Origin: DASSFG01 sp035547915
Lineage (GTDB): Bacteria; Planctomycetota; Planctomycetia; Pirellulales; JAICIG01
Length of the DNA stretch: 64,000 nt
Reading direction: 5' to 3'
Assembly: GCA_035547915.1 (NCBI GenBank)
Contig: DASZTS010000113.1
Span: 17,833 to 81,832 of the forward strand
The notes under the pieces: model-generated
What the model was told of the DNA's origin: nothing
Databases searched by the model: none
What the model saw: the letters and a program-made list of their open reading frames with translations, nothing else
Shown: positions 16,371 through 24,734 of the stretch, one piece after another
Layout of the letters: each line of letters opens with the position of its first letter
How positions within the stretch are numbered: the first letter of the stretch is position 1
Made by a program: the position numbers and the translations under genes

Positions 16371-16934
16371 ATGCTGACCGGATATTCACGGGGATGGTGC
16401 CTTGCGGCCGTCGCAGTGGGCCTGATGTTCGCCCTCGCCCTATCCGCAAACGCGCCCGGTGCCGACGATACGAAAGGCGGCGCGGAGCACCGACTGACCG
16501 TCAAGATCAGGAACGACGCCGGCGCCGAGACACGTGTCGAAGTATCGCCGGAGGTATGGGAGAAATTGCCGCGCGCCACCGTGAGCGTGCCGCGACAGGA
16601 GGGGGGCGAGACCGAGTACGCAGGCGTGGCGCTGGCCGAGGTGCTCAAGTTGGTGAAGGCGCCGCTCGGGAAGGAACTACGGGGCAAGATGCTCGCCAAA
16701 TATGTGCTGGTGAACGCGGCCGACGGATATCGCGTCGTCTTCTCGCTCGCCGAGGTCGACCCGGAATCGACCGAGCATGTCGTGCTCTTGGCCGACCGTC
16801 GCGACGACCGGCCGCTCGACGCCAAAGAAGGCCCCTATCGAATCATCGTGCCGGCCGAGAAGAAACACGCGCGGTGGGTCAGGCAGGTCACCAGCATCAC
16901 CTTAGAAACGGCCCCGGCAGACACGGCGAATTAG
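16371..16934 (+). CDS. secreted molybdopterin-binding-domain protein (SUOX-like fold, short form)
   Basis: A 187-residue secreted protein: signal peptide about residues 10-31, then a single domain resembling the molybdopterin-binding domain of sulfite oxidase-like proteins (EYAGVALAEVLKLV, GKMLAKYVLVNAADGYRVVF, SLAEVDPE, GPYRIIVPAEKKHARWVRQV). The catalytic cysteine that binds molybdenum in sulfite oxidase is absent from the short form, so enzyme activity is doubtful. Such short proteins occur in many bacteria next to metal uptake or redox genes. Here it follows the DUF1501 gene at 35 bases and converges on the small secreted protein gene 18 bases away. Confidence 0.75.
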   Translation: MLTGYSRGWCLAAVAVGLMFALALSANAPGADDTKGGAEHRLTVKIRNDAGAETRVEVSPEVWEKLPRATVSVPRQEGGETEYAGVALAEVLKLVKAPLGKELRGKMLAKYVLVNAADGYRVVFSLAEVDPESTEHVVLLADRRDDRPLDAKEGPYRIIVPAEKKHARWVRQVTSITLETAPADTAN

Positions 16935-16952
16935 CGCTCGACAATCCGCTAT

Positions 16953-17369
16953 TTAGTAGACGCCGACGCCGACCTGCCCATAGTAACCGGCGCCGCCGTA
17001 CGGCATCGCGGCCGGATTCGCCCGGTAAGCATTGAACCTGCCGTTGAACGGCCGCCAACGAGCCGGTCGTTGCGGCGCCGGCGGTTGGATGTAGGACGGC
17101 GTGTTGCTCCTGCCCGGCGGCAGATATTCAACCCAACGCCCCTGCGACCAGTAGTGCCACCGGCGCTCGGGCGAAAGATACCACCAGCCGCCGTTCCGAT
17201 ACGTGTAACGCCATGCCTCCGCGTTGGGCGAAATCTCCGGCGGCCGCTCATCGTCGCCCGGATTGGCGGCGTACGCGGAACCGGCCGCGAACGGCGGAGC
17301 TTGGGCGAAGGCGGCGCTCGCCGGAAGGAACAGCACGGCCAGCACGACGATCCGCAAACGAGTAGCCAT
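16953..17369 (-). CDS. small secreted hypothetical protein, aromatic- and Pro-rich
   Basis: A 138-residue protein with a signal peptide (MATRLRIVVLAVLFLPASAA, then FAQ). The ATG at 17369 is chosen because the frame above it adds 39 basic residues with no signal character. The mature part is rich in Trp, Tyr, Pro and Gly (WRYTYRNGGWWYLSPERRWH is typical), giving a YXG/WYXS pattern also seen in secreted low-complexity planctomycete proteins. There are no cysteines in the mature part and no catalytic motif. Function unknown. Confidence 0.6.
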   Translation of the reverse strand: MATRLRIVVLAVLFLPASAAFAQAPPFAAGSAYAANPGDDERPPEISPNAEAWRYTYRNGGWWYLSPERRWHYWSQGRWVEYLPPGRSNTPSYIQPPAPQRPARWRPFNGRFNAYRANPAAMPYGGAGYYGQVGVGVY

Positions 17370-17718
17370 GCGAGCACGCTTTCTCTGAGGCTGCGAACGA
17401 CGACGACCGAGTACCCGGCTTTGATCTCTCATCGAGCGAAAATCGGCTCGGACTTCAACGATTGTGCCGGTGCCGAGCGGCGTCACTTACCTGCCTCGCC
17501 CGCCTTACCGTCGCAGGTCCTGCATTCATGAGGTCGTCGGAAATCGCTCGGCGGAGCAACCGACAAAAGCGGCCCGGCTTCCGAAAATCGGCGTTTCACG
17601 GCCGATTTTTTTCCCACCTGCGCTCCGGCTGCCGGGTTTTGTCAGCCGCTCTAAGGCGCGCCCGGCCGATTGCCGATGCTCTAGTTGCCCAAGAGCACTC
17701 AACACCAAGGAGGCTGCC
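17370..17718. other. 349-base intergenic region containing repeat copy 3
   Basis: Between the divergent secreted-protein gene and the small gene at 17719. Element copy 3 occupies 17554-17651. The remainder shows no protein-like frame. The promoter of the 17719-19601 operon must lie at or after the element's right end (only 67 bases remain). Confidence 0.6.
17554..17651. repeat. 100-bp terminal-inverted-repeat element, copy 3 (inverted)
   Basis: 98 bp in the orientation opposite to copies 1 and 2: starts GAGCAACCGACAAAAGCGG and ends CCGGGTTTTGTCAGCCGCTC. The central stem AAAATCGGC / GCCGATTTT is 9 bp. Right flank TAA, left flank GCG, so the target duplication is decayed or absent on the left. 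Confidence 0.83.
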
Positions 17719-17919
17719 ATGACTCAAAAGATCGAAAATACCCTTCAGTCCGACGTCGCCCTGCGCTCGCTGATCGGCCCGCAGGGACAATTGTCGCAGG
17801 AGCAGTTGGCCGCCGTCGCCGTATTCATCCACGAGGTGGGGGGAATCGACAACGCCCAGCAGGCGTTGGCGGTGCTCGCTCATCTGGAGAAACTCCAAAA
17901 AGCCGAAAAAGCGGCGTAA
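17719..17919 (+). CDS. 66-residue cytoplasmic protein upstream of lactate permease
   Basis: A short gene with an ideal ribosome binding site (AAGGAGG six bases before ATG at 17719). The protein MTQKIENTLQSDVALRSLIG continues into a helical, Ala/Gln-rich body (LSQEQLAAVAVFIHEVGGID, then NAQQALAVLAHLEKLQKAEK). No membrane segment or cysteine. It lies nine bases before the lactate permease start and is surely co-transcribed. A soluble helical adaptor or regulator of the permease is conceivable but not shown. I do not recognise the family. Confidence 0.8.
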   Translation: MTQKIENTLQSDVALRSLIGPQGQLSQEQLAAVAVFIHEVGGIDNAQQALAVLAHLEKLQKAEKAA

Positions 17920-17927
17920 ACTTCGTT

Positions 17928-19601
17928 ATGCACTGGGTGCAAGTTTACGACCCGTTTGGCTCGCCCTGGATTTCGACGCTCGCCGCCAGCGCCCCGATCA
18001 TCGTGCTCTTGGGGTTGCTGGCGCTGGGCGTCCATGCGCATCGCGCCGCGGTGCTAGGGTTGGTTACGGCGCTGGGGGTGGCCATCCTGGGTTTCGGTAT
18101 GCCAGTGCGCGCCGCGCTCGCGGCGGCCGGATACGGAGCCTGTTTCGGCCTGCTGCCGATCGGTTGGATCGTCGTGGCGGCCGTGTTTCTCTATCACTTG
18201 ACCGTGCAGTCCGGGCAGTTCGAGATCGTCAAGCGGTCCGTGGCCGCGATCTCGCCCGACCGACGCTTGCAGGCACTGCTCATCTCGTTCTCCTTCGGCA
18301 CTTTCGTCGAAGGGGCGGCGGGGTTCGGCACGCCGGTGGCCATCTCGGCGGCGCTGATGATCGGCCTGGGTTTTTCGCCGCTCTATGCGGCCGGCCTCGC
18401 GCTGATTGCCAACACGTCGCCCGTGGCCTTCGGGGCGCTCGGCACTCCCATCGTCACGCTGGCCAAGGTGGCGGGCGTCGACGAGATGCTGCTCAGCCAG
18501 ATGGCGGGCCGGCAATTGCCGCTCTTCTCGCTCATCGTGCCGGCTTGGCTGGTGGCGACGATGGCCGGCTGGCGCGGCGTCGTCGGTTGCTGGCCGGCGA
18601 TCCTCGTGTGCGGCGGAAGTTTCGCCTTCTTACAGTTCTTCACGGCCAACTATATCGGGCCGACGCTGGTTGACGTGATCGGTGGACTCGGATCGCTCAT
18701 CTGCTTGACCTTGTTTTTGAAAATCTGGCGGCCGCGCGAGATATGGCGGTTCGCCGAGGAACCGGCTCCCGCCACAACCAGCGACGAAAGGCCCCTGCGG
18801 GTGGGCCAGGTGGCTTACGCCTGGATGCCCTGGGTCTTGCTCTCCGTGATGGTCTTTCTGTGGGGAACAATGTTCAGGAGCGGATCGGCCACGGCGCCAA
18901 ATCCGCTGGAGCGCGTCGGTACGATTTCCGTTTCCGTTCCGCACCTGGATAAGCTCATCTACCGGACGGCACCCGTTGTAGCGGTACCAGACGGTCTCGA
19001 CCGGGCCGCCGACCCCGAAAAGGCGGTCTACGATTTTCGCTGGCTGTCCGCCACCGGTACCGGTATTTTCCTGGCGTCCGTTCTCTCGGCCGCCTGGCTC
19101 CGCATCGGCCCACGGCCGTTCGTGCTCACGTTTTTCGACACGCTATGGCAGATGCGCTGGGCCCTGTTGACGATCGCCTGCATGTTGGCCTTGGCGTTTG
19201 TCACGAAGTACAGCGGCAGCGACGCCACGCTCGGGTTGGCATTCACCAAGACGGGCCGGTTCTATCCGTTCTTCGCGCCGCTCCTGGGCTGGCTCGGCGT
19301 GGCCCTCACCGGTTCGGACACTTCGTCGAACGCGCTCTTTGGCAGCTTGCAGCGGATCACCGCGGAGCAGCTCAATCTCAACCCGCTGTTGATCATCGCT
19401 TCCAACAGCACGGGCGGCGTGATGGGAAAGATGATCGACGCCCAGAGCATCGTGGTGGCGGCGGTCGCGACCGAGCAAACGGGGGGCGAAGGGAGGATTC
19501 TACGGTTCGTCTTCTGGCACAGCGTGGCGCTGGCGGCGTTGATCGGCGTCTTGACGTTCGTACAGGCCCATTGGCTAAGCTGGATGATCCCGCAGGGATG
19601 A
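17928..19601 (+). CDS. lctP: L-lactate permease family transporter
   Basis: A 557-residue integral membrane protein of the LctP family, with about 12-14 hydrophobic segments. Family stretches include SFSFGTFVEGAAGFGTPVAI, NTSPVAFGALGTPIVTLAKV and GVALTGSDTSSNALFGSLQ, the conserved ends of the two transport repeats, then NSTGGVMGKMIDAQSIVVA. It imports L-lactate or glycolate, usually with protons. The ATG at 17928 lies nine bases after the small gene's stop; the longer frame overlapping it is not used. The LutA-type protein of lactate oxidation is encoded 10 kb away (29454-30227), without its LutB/LutC partners. Confidence 0.93.
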   Translation: MHWVQVYDPFGSPWISTLAASAPIIVLLGLLALGVHAHRAAVLGLVTALGVAILGFGMPVRAALAAAGYGACFGLLPIGWIVVAAVFLYHLTVQSGQFEIVKRSVAAISPDRRLQALLISFSFGTFVEGAAGFGTPVAISAALMIGLGFSPLYAAGLALIANTSPVAFGALGTPIVTLAKVAGVDEMLLSQMAGRQLPLFSLIVPAWLVATMAGWRGVVGCWPAILVCGGSFAFLQFFTANYIGPTLVDVIGGLGSLICLTLFLKIWRPREIWRFAEEPAPATTSDERPLRVGQVAYAWMPWVLLSVMVFLWGTMFRSGSATAPNPLERVGTISVSVPHLDKLIYRTAPVVAVPDGLDRAADPEKAVYDFRWLSATGTGIFLASVLSAAWLRIGPRPFVLTFFDTLWQMRWALLTIACMLALAFVTKYSGSDATLGLAFTKTGRFYPFFAPLLGWLGVALTGSDTSSNALFGSLQRITAEQLNLNPLLIIASNSTGGVMGKMIDAQSIVVAAVATEQTGGEGRILRFVFWHSVALAALIGVLTFVQAHWLSWMIPQG

Positions 19602-19646
19602 CCGGTCGGCGAGTTGCCGTCCGGCGAACGTCCAATAGCCCTTTCG

Positions 19647-20063
19647 ATGGCCCGATCGGTCACTCTCTTGAACGACCAGGAGATCTATAACAAATTGTCG
19701 CGGTCGCGCTTCCGCGCCCGGTTTCGATTGGCGGAACGCGAAATCGCCTATCTCGACCGCAAGGGGTTGGCGATCGTCTTACGGCAGGCGCGCGAGCTTC
19801 TGCTGCAACGGCTGGCCCCGGCCGAACCGGCGAACGACGGGCGGCAGACGCCCTGGCGCGGCCATCCGGTCTTCGTCGCGCAGCACGCCACGGCCACCTG
19901 CTGTCGCTCTTGCCTGCTCAAATGGCACGGCATCGCCAAGGGTCGCGAGCTCACGGCGAGCGAGTTGGATTACGTCGTCGGCATCATCGGAGGTTGGCTC
20001 GACCGCCAAGAAGGGCCCCCAATCCGGCCCGGGCAAGCTCAATTGCCGCTCTTCGACGACTGA
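19647..20063 (+). CDS. DUF4186 family protein
   Basis: A 138-residue protein with the DUF4186 core: RSRFRARFRLAEREIAYLDR, then HPVFVAQHATATCCRSCLLK and WHGIAKGRELTASELDYVVG. The CC-x-x-C cluster with the preceding HATAT and following WH looks like a metal- or heme-binding site. The ATG at 19647 is used; a TTG at 19614 in frame would add 11 residues. Function is unknown for the family. It lies 45 bases after lctP on the same strand and may be cotranscribed. Confidence 0.85.
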   Translation: MARSVTLLNDQEIYNKLSRSRFRARFRLAEREIAYLDRKGLAIVLRQARELLLQRLAPAEPANDGRQTPWRGHPVFVAQHATATCCRSCLLKWHGIAKGRELTASELDYVVGIIGGWLDRQEGPPIRPGQAQLPLFDD

Positions 20064-20318
20064 GCGCCTCGCCGGCGCCCGATTTTGTCGGCCCACCGCC
20101 GGGCAGGAATGGACGTGCGTTCGCTTGAAAGGCGCACGGCTTCCATGCTATGCATGTCGTGCCCTCGCGAGTGTTGCGCGCCCGGAGCGGGCAAGCCTGT
20201 CAAACGTCTGCTGACGGGATCTGTTTTTCAAGTGGATGGAACGATGTTGTCCGCGAGCGATTCCGGCCCGCCTGGCCGAGCGACGCCCGGGACGGCAGTA
20301 TTCGAAACGGAGATTTCT

Positions 20319-21221
20319 GTGAAGATCGCGCATTACCGTCGCACACTTCTCGTTCCGCGACTGTCCGGTCTGGTGCTTCTCGCCGGGCTGGCGGCGACCG
20401 CGATCAGCGGTCCGGCGCACAGCGACGACGAAGATGCGGCCAGGAGATCGCGTCGTGCTGCCACGGCCACGGCGGAAGAGCCGGACGGCGACAAGGATCT
20501 GCTGCGTGCTCAGGACGATCAGCCGACGACGCCCGATGAAGTGGGCCAGCCGGCTTCGGGGTCGGACACGGCCCCCGGCTATAAGCCGAAGCGCGACATC
20601 GTGCTCGACGACCCGGACCTGACCGAGGCCCTCCGCGGCCTGGAGCGCGACAAGGAAGCGATCACGACCGCTTTCCAGCGACGCACGGCCGCACGCAAAC
20701 AGCTCGACGCCGTGCAAGCGAAATATGAGGCGGGAACCGCCACGCTCGACGCCCTGCTCGCCGCCCAACGGCAGTGGGCCGATGCCCGGCTGGGCTACGT
20801 CAACCAGGTCGTCGAGTTCGGCAGGCACGGCAGCGCCATCGACGGCGCCGTGAAACGTTGGATGCGCGAACAGTTTTCGTCGCAAGATGCCGCCCCACCG
20901 AAGCTGGTCGAGGTCGCCGAAGGCGATTCGTCAGCGGCACCGACCATTCGCTACCACGGCAAGGCCTATCGCATCGAGGGCGACGATCATTGGATGTGGC
21001 AGTACCCCGAGGAACAGTTCCCCACCATCCTGAAGCTGTGGATCGTGCAGGAGGGAAGGGACGTTTCGCTCAAGCTCTGGCGCAAGATACACGCAGAGCG
21101 GGCGGCGGACAAAAAGAAGGTCAGTGCCGACGACGAAATGCACGTCCGCGAGCAATACTATCTCTTCCGCGGCCAGTTCGAGAAGCACTTGGCATCGCTG
21201 AGCAAACCGCACGTGGACTGA
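20319..21221 (+). CDS. secreted protein with a TolC-like helix-pair motif
   Basis: A 300-residue secreted protein from the GTG at 20319 (GGAG six to seven bases upstream), followed by a signal peptide (LLVPRLSGLVLLAGLAATAI) and a long charged Ser/Asp/Glu linker. Residues near 115-170 read QLDAVQAKYEAGTATLDALL and AAQRQWADARLGYVNQ, which is the coiled-coil signature of TolC-type outer membrane channels (YEAG-A-L-D-L-AQR---AR--YV). The rest (about residues 205-300) is unrelated, alpha/beta and Trp-rich (DDHWMWQYPEEQFPTI). Thus it is not a complete channel. It converges with an HlyD-type adaptor gene, its only efflux-type neighbour. Confidence 0.7.
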   Translation: MKIAHYRRTLLVPRLSGLVLLAGLAATAISGPAHSDDEDAARRSRRAATATAEEPDGDKDLLRAQDDQPTTPDEVGQPASGSDTAPGYKPKRDIVLDDPDLTEALRGLERDKEAITTAFQRRTAARKQLDAVQAKYEAGTATLDALLAAQRQWADARLGYVNQVVEFGRHGSAIDGAVKRWMREQFSSQDAAPPKLVEVAEGDSSAAPTIRYHGKAYRIEGDDHWMWQYPEEQFPTILKLWIVQEGRDVSLKLWRKIHAERAADKKKVSADDEMHVREQYYLFRGQFEKHLASLSKPHVD

Positions 21222-21255
21222 GAGTCGAAGCGGACACCAATGCCGGCCGCGGCGC

Positions 21256-22605
21256 TCACGGCACGACGGCGCTCACGCGCACGCCGTCGGTCAGGCTGGT
21301 CTCGGGCGCGAGGATGACCGGTTCGTCTTCCGCCAACCCGTCGCGGACCTCGGCCACGTCATCGTTCATCAGGCCGATGCCCACGGAAATGAGCCGGGCC
21401 TTGCCGCCGCGTACGGCAAACAGCTCCCAGTCTCCCGCCGGCCCGCGAAACAGGGCTGAACGGGGAACGACGAGCGCCCGCGATCGTTCGTCGGTGAAGA
21501 TCCGCACGCGCACGCGGTAGCCGACGCCCAGGTCGCGTCCCGTGCGGATCGTCTTCAACTCGTCCGACTCGAACGCGAGCACGACTTTCACCCGCTGCTG
21601 CTCGACGCCGAGCGAACTCGTCTTGGTAAAGCCGGCCGGATAGATCCGCTCCACCACGCCGCGTGCCGGCTCGGAGCCGATCGCCGGGCCGTAGATGTCG
21701 GCGGCCTGCCCCGGTTTCACCCGCACCACGTCCTGGCTGAGTACGTCGACTTCGACTTGCAGATCGTCGACGCGGCCGATGGTGACGAGTACGGTGCCGG
21801 CCGTCACCTGCCGCTCGTTGGTCTCGAACCGTTCGAGCACGACACCGTCTATCGGGCTGGTCATCGCGCCTCGGCGGCGGTCGCGCTCGGCTTCCTTCAG
21901 CCGTGCGTTGGCCTCGTCCTGCTCGTGCAGCAGCACATCGTGCTTCAATCGCTTGCGCTCGATGTATTGGCGCACGAGCGTGGGCACGAGCGCCGTCGCC
22001 GCCTGGAGGCTCTTGAGCGCGCTCAGCATCAGCACGTCTTGCTGGAGCGAAACGTCGGCATCGATCTTCTCGACCTCGGCCCGATTGTATTCCTGCTCGT
22101 CGCTGGAACGGGTCTCGTAGAGCGCCCGCATCCGCTTCCAGGTCTTGTTGGCCAGGTCGCGTTTGGCCTCGCCCGCCTTGACCTGTTCGGCGGCCGCTTC
22201 GACCGTGCGGTCCATCGACTGCACATAGCTGAGGGCCTGCTCGAGCCCGGTCGATTCGACCGAAACGTCGTCGTTCTCGCGCAGAGACGCGGAGAGCCGG
22301 TCGACGGCGGCTTGGGCCTGCGCGACCTTCAAATCGAGATCGGCCGGCACTACGCGGGCCACGATCTCGCCCGTCTTCACCGGCGTCCCTTCGCGCACCG
22401 AGATCGGCTCGATGCGGCCGTTGAAGGGCATGGTCACTTCGTATGTCCGCGGCAGCCGAGTGCGGGCCTCTTCGTCGATGAACTCGCGGATCGGTCCGAG
22501 CTGCGCGCGTGCCACCTCGACCGACGTTCCCGAGCCGAACTGTTCGTAGATCGCGCCCAGCGCCAACAGTGCGGCGGCGATCGCGATGAGGAGCCAAATG
22601 CGCAT
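21256..22605 (-). CDS. HlyD-family efflux periplasmic adaptor
   Basis: A 449-residue membrane fusion protein: N-terminal membrane anchor (WLLIAIAAALLALGAI), lipoyl-type barrel around RTYEVTMPFNGRIEPISVRE, a long coiled-coil hairpin (about residues 95-225), the second lipoyl half RDRRRGAMTSPIDGVVLERF and a C-terminal membrane-proximal domain. It should link an inner-membrane transporter to an outer-membrane channel, but no ABC, MFS or RND partner is adjacent; the RND pump at 49.7 kb is far away. Repeat copy 4 ends seven bases before the ATG, and no Shine-Dalgarno is visible, so expression signals must lie in or beyond the element. Confidence 0.88.
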   Translation of the reverse strand: MRIWLLIAIAAALLALGAIYEQFGSGTSVEVARAQLGPIREFIDEEARTRLPRTYEVTMPFNGRIEPISVREGTPVKTGEIVARVVPADLDLKVAQAQAAVDRLSASLRENDDVSVESTGLEQALSYVQSMDRTVEAAAEQVKAGEAKRDLANKTWKRMRALYETRSSDEQEYNRAEVEKIDADVSLQQDVLMLSALKSLQAATALVPTLVRQYIERKRLKHDVLLHEQDEANARLKEAERDRRRGAMTSPIDGVVLERFETNERQVTAGTVLVTIGRVDDLQVEVDVLSQDVVRVKPGQAADIYGPAIGSEPARGVVERIYPAGFTKTSSLGVEQQRVKVVLAFESDELKTIRTGRDLGVGYRVRVRIFTDERSRALVVPRSALFRGPAGDWELFAVRGGKARLISVGIGLMNDDVAEVRDGLAEDEPVILAPETSLTDGVRVSAVVP

Positions 22606-22612
22606 TATTTAA

Positions 22613-22711
22613 GAGTAACCGACAAAACCGGATCGCGCTTTGGAAAAATCGGCGTTTCGCCGCAGGTCTTTTGCCCACGGCGCTCCGGCTGCCGGGCTTT
22701 GCCAGCCGCTT
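22613..22711. repeat. 100-bp terminal-inverted-repeat element, copy 4 (inverted)
   Basis: 99 bp, opposite orientation to copy 1: starts GAGTAACCGACAAAACCGG and ends CCGGGCTTTGCCAGCCGCTT. The central hairpin is degenerate on its right arm (CGCAGGTCTTTTG). Flanks are TAA (22610-22612) and TGA (22712-22714), a TNA pair. It lies seven bases from the start codon of the HlyD-type gene. Confidence 0.8.
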
Positions 22712-22777
22712 TGAGGATAAGTCCCCCAGCCGCCGCCGAAACAGCAGGCCGATCTCGCCGTGTCTCGATCGTTGCGG

Positions 22778-23836
22778 TCACTCGATCCCTTCGGCCACAA
22801 GCTTGCCGACCTCGGTCGTCGAAAGACTGCCGCCGAGGTCGGGCGTGGTCTGCCGCGCGGCCAGCGCCCGCTCGACCGATGATCGCACCGCATCGCCAGC
22901 CTCGGTTTCCCCCAGCCAATCGAGCATCATAGCGGCGCTGAGGATGGCGGCCACGGGATTGGCAATTCCCTTTCCGGCGATATCAGGCGCCGAGCCATGC
23001 ACCGGCTCGAACATCGATGGGTAGGTGCGGCTGGGATCCAAGTTGGCGCTGGGGGCGAGGCCCAACCCGCCGGCGATCAGGCCGCCCAGATCGGTCAGGA
23101 TGTCGCCGAACAGGTTCGACGCCACCACCACGTCGAAGCGTTCCGGCGAGCGAACGAAATTCATCACGGCGGCGTCGGCGTGTTGTTTGTCGGCGGCCAC
23201 ATCGGGATAATCGCCGCGCGTCTGTTCGAGGATTTCGTCCCACATCACATAGGCGTATCGCTGGGCGTTCGACTTCGTGATCATCGTCAAGCGTTGCCGC
23301 CGCCGGCGGGCCATATCGAAGCCGAACCGCAGCACACGCTCGACGCCGCGCCGCGTGTGCACGGCCGTCTGCAGCGCCGACTCATCGGGTTCACCGACCC
23401 GAAAGCGCCCGCCGACGTTCACATATTCCCCCTCAGAATTCTCGCGGATCACCACCAGGTCGACGTCGGCCGGTTTCTTCTCGGCTAGTACGCAGGGCAC
23501 CCCCGGATAGAGCTTGGCCGGCCGCACGCAGGCGTACTGATCGAATCGCTGACGGATCTGCACGAGCGGGGCGAGCGTCAGGTGGTCGGGCATCTGCGCG
23601 GGCCAACCGACCGCGCCGAGCAAGATGGCGTCGAACGGCCGCAGCACTTCCAAAAAATCATCGGGCACGAGCTGACCCGTGCGGCTCGCGAACTCGCAGC
23701 CCCACGGCAAGTGTGTGAACTCGAGCTTAAACTTCTTCGACCCGCGCGCGGTCGCCTCCAATACCCGCAAGGCCTCGTCGGTCACTTCCGGCCCGATGCC
23801 ATCGCCCGGATAAGCGGCGATGCGATACGTCTTCAT
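22778..23836 (-). CDS. tartrate/D-malate dehydrogenase-type NAD-dependent decarboxylating dehydrogenase
   Basis: A 352-residue member of the isopropylmalate/isocitrate dehydrogenase family: YRIAAYPGDGIGPEVTDEA at the N-terminus, QYACVRPAKLYPGVP, VVIRENSEGEY, SNLFGDILTDLGG with metal-binding aspartates, and FEPVHGSAPDIAGKGIANP. The LPWGCEF stretch at the substrate loop and SEGEYVNVGGR fit the tartrate dehydrogenase / D-malate dehydrogenase (TtuC, DmlA) branch rather than LeuB. The ATG at 23836 has AGGAGA ten bases upstream; a TTG two codons earlier is less likely. It oxidises and decarboxylates a hydroxyacid such as D-malate or meso-tartrate. It is a single gene here. Confidence 0.88.
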   Translation of the reverse strand: MKTYRIAAYPGDGIGPEVTDEALRVLEATARGSKKFKLEFTHLPWGCEFASRTGQLVPDDFLEVLRPFDAILLGAVGWPAQMPDHLTLAPLVQIRQRFDQYACVRPAKLYPGVPCVLAEKKPADVDLVVIRENSEGEYVNVGGRFRVGEPDESALQTAVHTRRGVERVLRFGFDMARRRRQRLTMITKSNAQRYAYVMWDEILEQTRGDYPDVAADKQHADAAVMNFVRSPERFDVVVASNLFGDILTDLGGLIAGGLGLAPSANLDPSRTYPSMFEPVHGSAPDIAGKGIANPVAAILSAAMMLDWLGETEAGDAVRSSVERALAARQTTPDLGGSLSTTEVGKLVAEGIE

Positions 23837-23990
23837 GGTCAAACTTTCTCCTGGCGGCTCGAACCGACGTACGAAGGACCACGCACCTGGCGCGTGCAGT
23901 CGGCCGGGGTCTATCTTAGCCGCCGCCCCGCCCGTGCGGCAGGAGTGCCTGAGGGCTGGACATAACCGGTGCCGTGTCGACTTTTCGCGC

Positions 23991-24734
23991 CTATAGCTTC
24001 ATGCGCCGAAAAGCGGCTTCGGGGATCAGACGGATCGCCGTCATGACGGCCCACCAGAGGCGGGGCGTGTAGACCACACTGCTGCGGCGGGCAATAGCCC
24101 GGGCCACGTCGCGGCCGACGACCTCCGGCCCGACGAGAAAAGGGAGCTTGTCGGCCCCGTACGTCATGCCCGTATCGACGCAGCCGGGCTTGATGGTGAT
24201 CACGGCCACGCCCGCCGGCGTGAGCCGATTTCGCAGACCCTGCAAATAGGCCGACAGCGCGCTCTTGGTCGAACCATACAAATAGTTGCTCTGCCGGCCG
24301 CGGTCGCCCGCCACCGACGAGAGGGCACAGATCCAGCCGCGGCGGCGCGCCTCGAACACATTCGCCGCATGATTGAGGAGCGAAACGGCCGCCGTGTAGT
24401 TGACATCGATCATCTGCCGCGTGGCGGCGAAATCGGCCGCCGCGAGTTGCTGCTCGGCCATCCAACCGGCGCAGAAAACAATCCCGGTCAATCCGCCGGG
24501 AACCGCGCGATCGGCGGCGTCGAACATGCCCGGGTGGGATGCGAAATCGAGCGCCTCGAACGACATCGTGTCGACTTGCCCGCCATGCCGCACGCGCAGA
24601 TCGGCCGCGGTGCGGGCCAGTTCGTCTCGATCGCGCGCGGCGAGCACCAGTCCGTGTCGCTGCGCGGCCAATTCGCCGGCGATCGCCCGAGCAATGCCAG
24701 ACAGCGCCCCGACGATCAATACGTTCTCTTTCAT
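23991..24734 (-). CDS. short-chain dehydrogenase, DprE2-like keto-sugar reductase
   Basis: A 247-residue classical SDR: VLIVGALSGIARAIAGELA with the glycine-rich NAD(P) motif (G-A-L-S-G-I-A), catalytic YLYGSTKSAL (Tyr-x-x-x-Lys), SSVAGDRG, then KPGCVDTGMTYG. The GALSGIA variant and gene context fit the DprE2 branch, the NADH-dependent reductase that completes epimerisation of prenyl-phosphoryl ribose to arabinose in mycobacteria. The start ATG overlaps the stop of the DprE1-like gene (ATGA, 24731-24734), so the two are translationally coupled like the mycobacterial pair. The reading frame ends with a hydrophobic C-terminal helix (LWWAVMTAIRLIPEAAF). Confidence 0.85.
   Translation of the reverse strand: MKENVLIVGALSGIARAIAGELAAQRHGLVLAARDRDELARTAADLRVRHGGQVDTMSFEALDFASHPGMFDAADRAVPGGLTGIVFCAGWMAEQQLAAADFAATRQMIDVNYTAAVSLLNHAANVFEARRRGWICALSSVAGDRGRQSNYLYGSTKSALSAYLQGLRNRLTPAGVAVITIKPGCVDTGMTYGADKLPFLVGPEVVGRDVARAIARRSSVVYTPRLWWAVMTAIRLIPEAAFRRMKL

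Noticed and set aside
14803..16449. 548-codon frame antisense to the DUF1501 gene
   Set aside because: No homology-like features; the plus-strand protein has a twin-arginine signal and conserved DUF1501 blocks.
20070..20110. GATTTTGTCGG stretch resembling an element end
   Set aside because: Only about 11 bases match and no second terminus or hairpin follows; treated as chance similarity.
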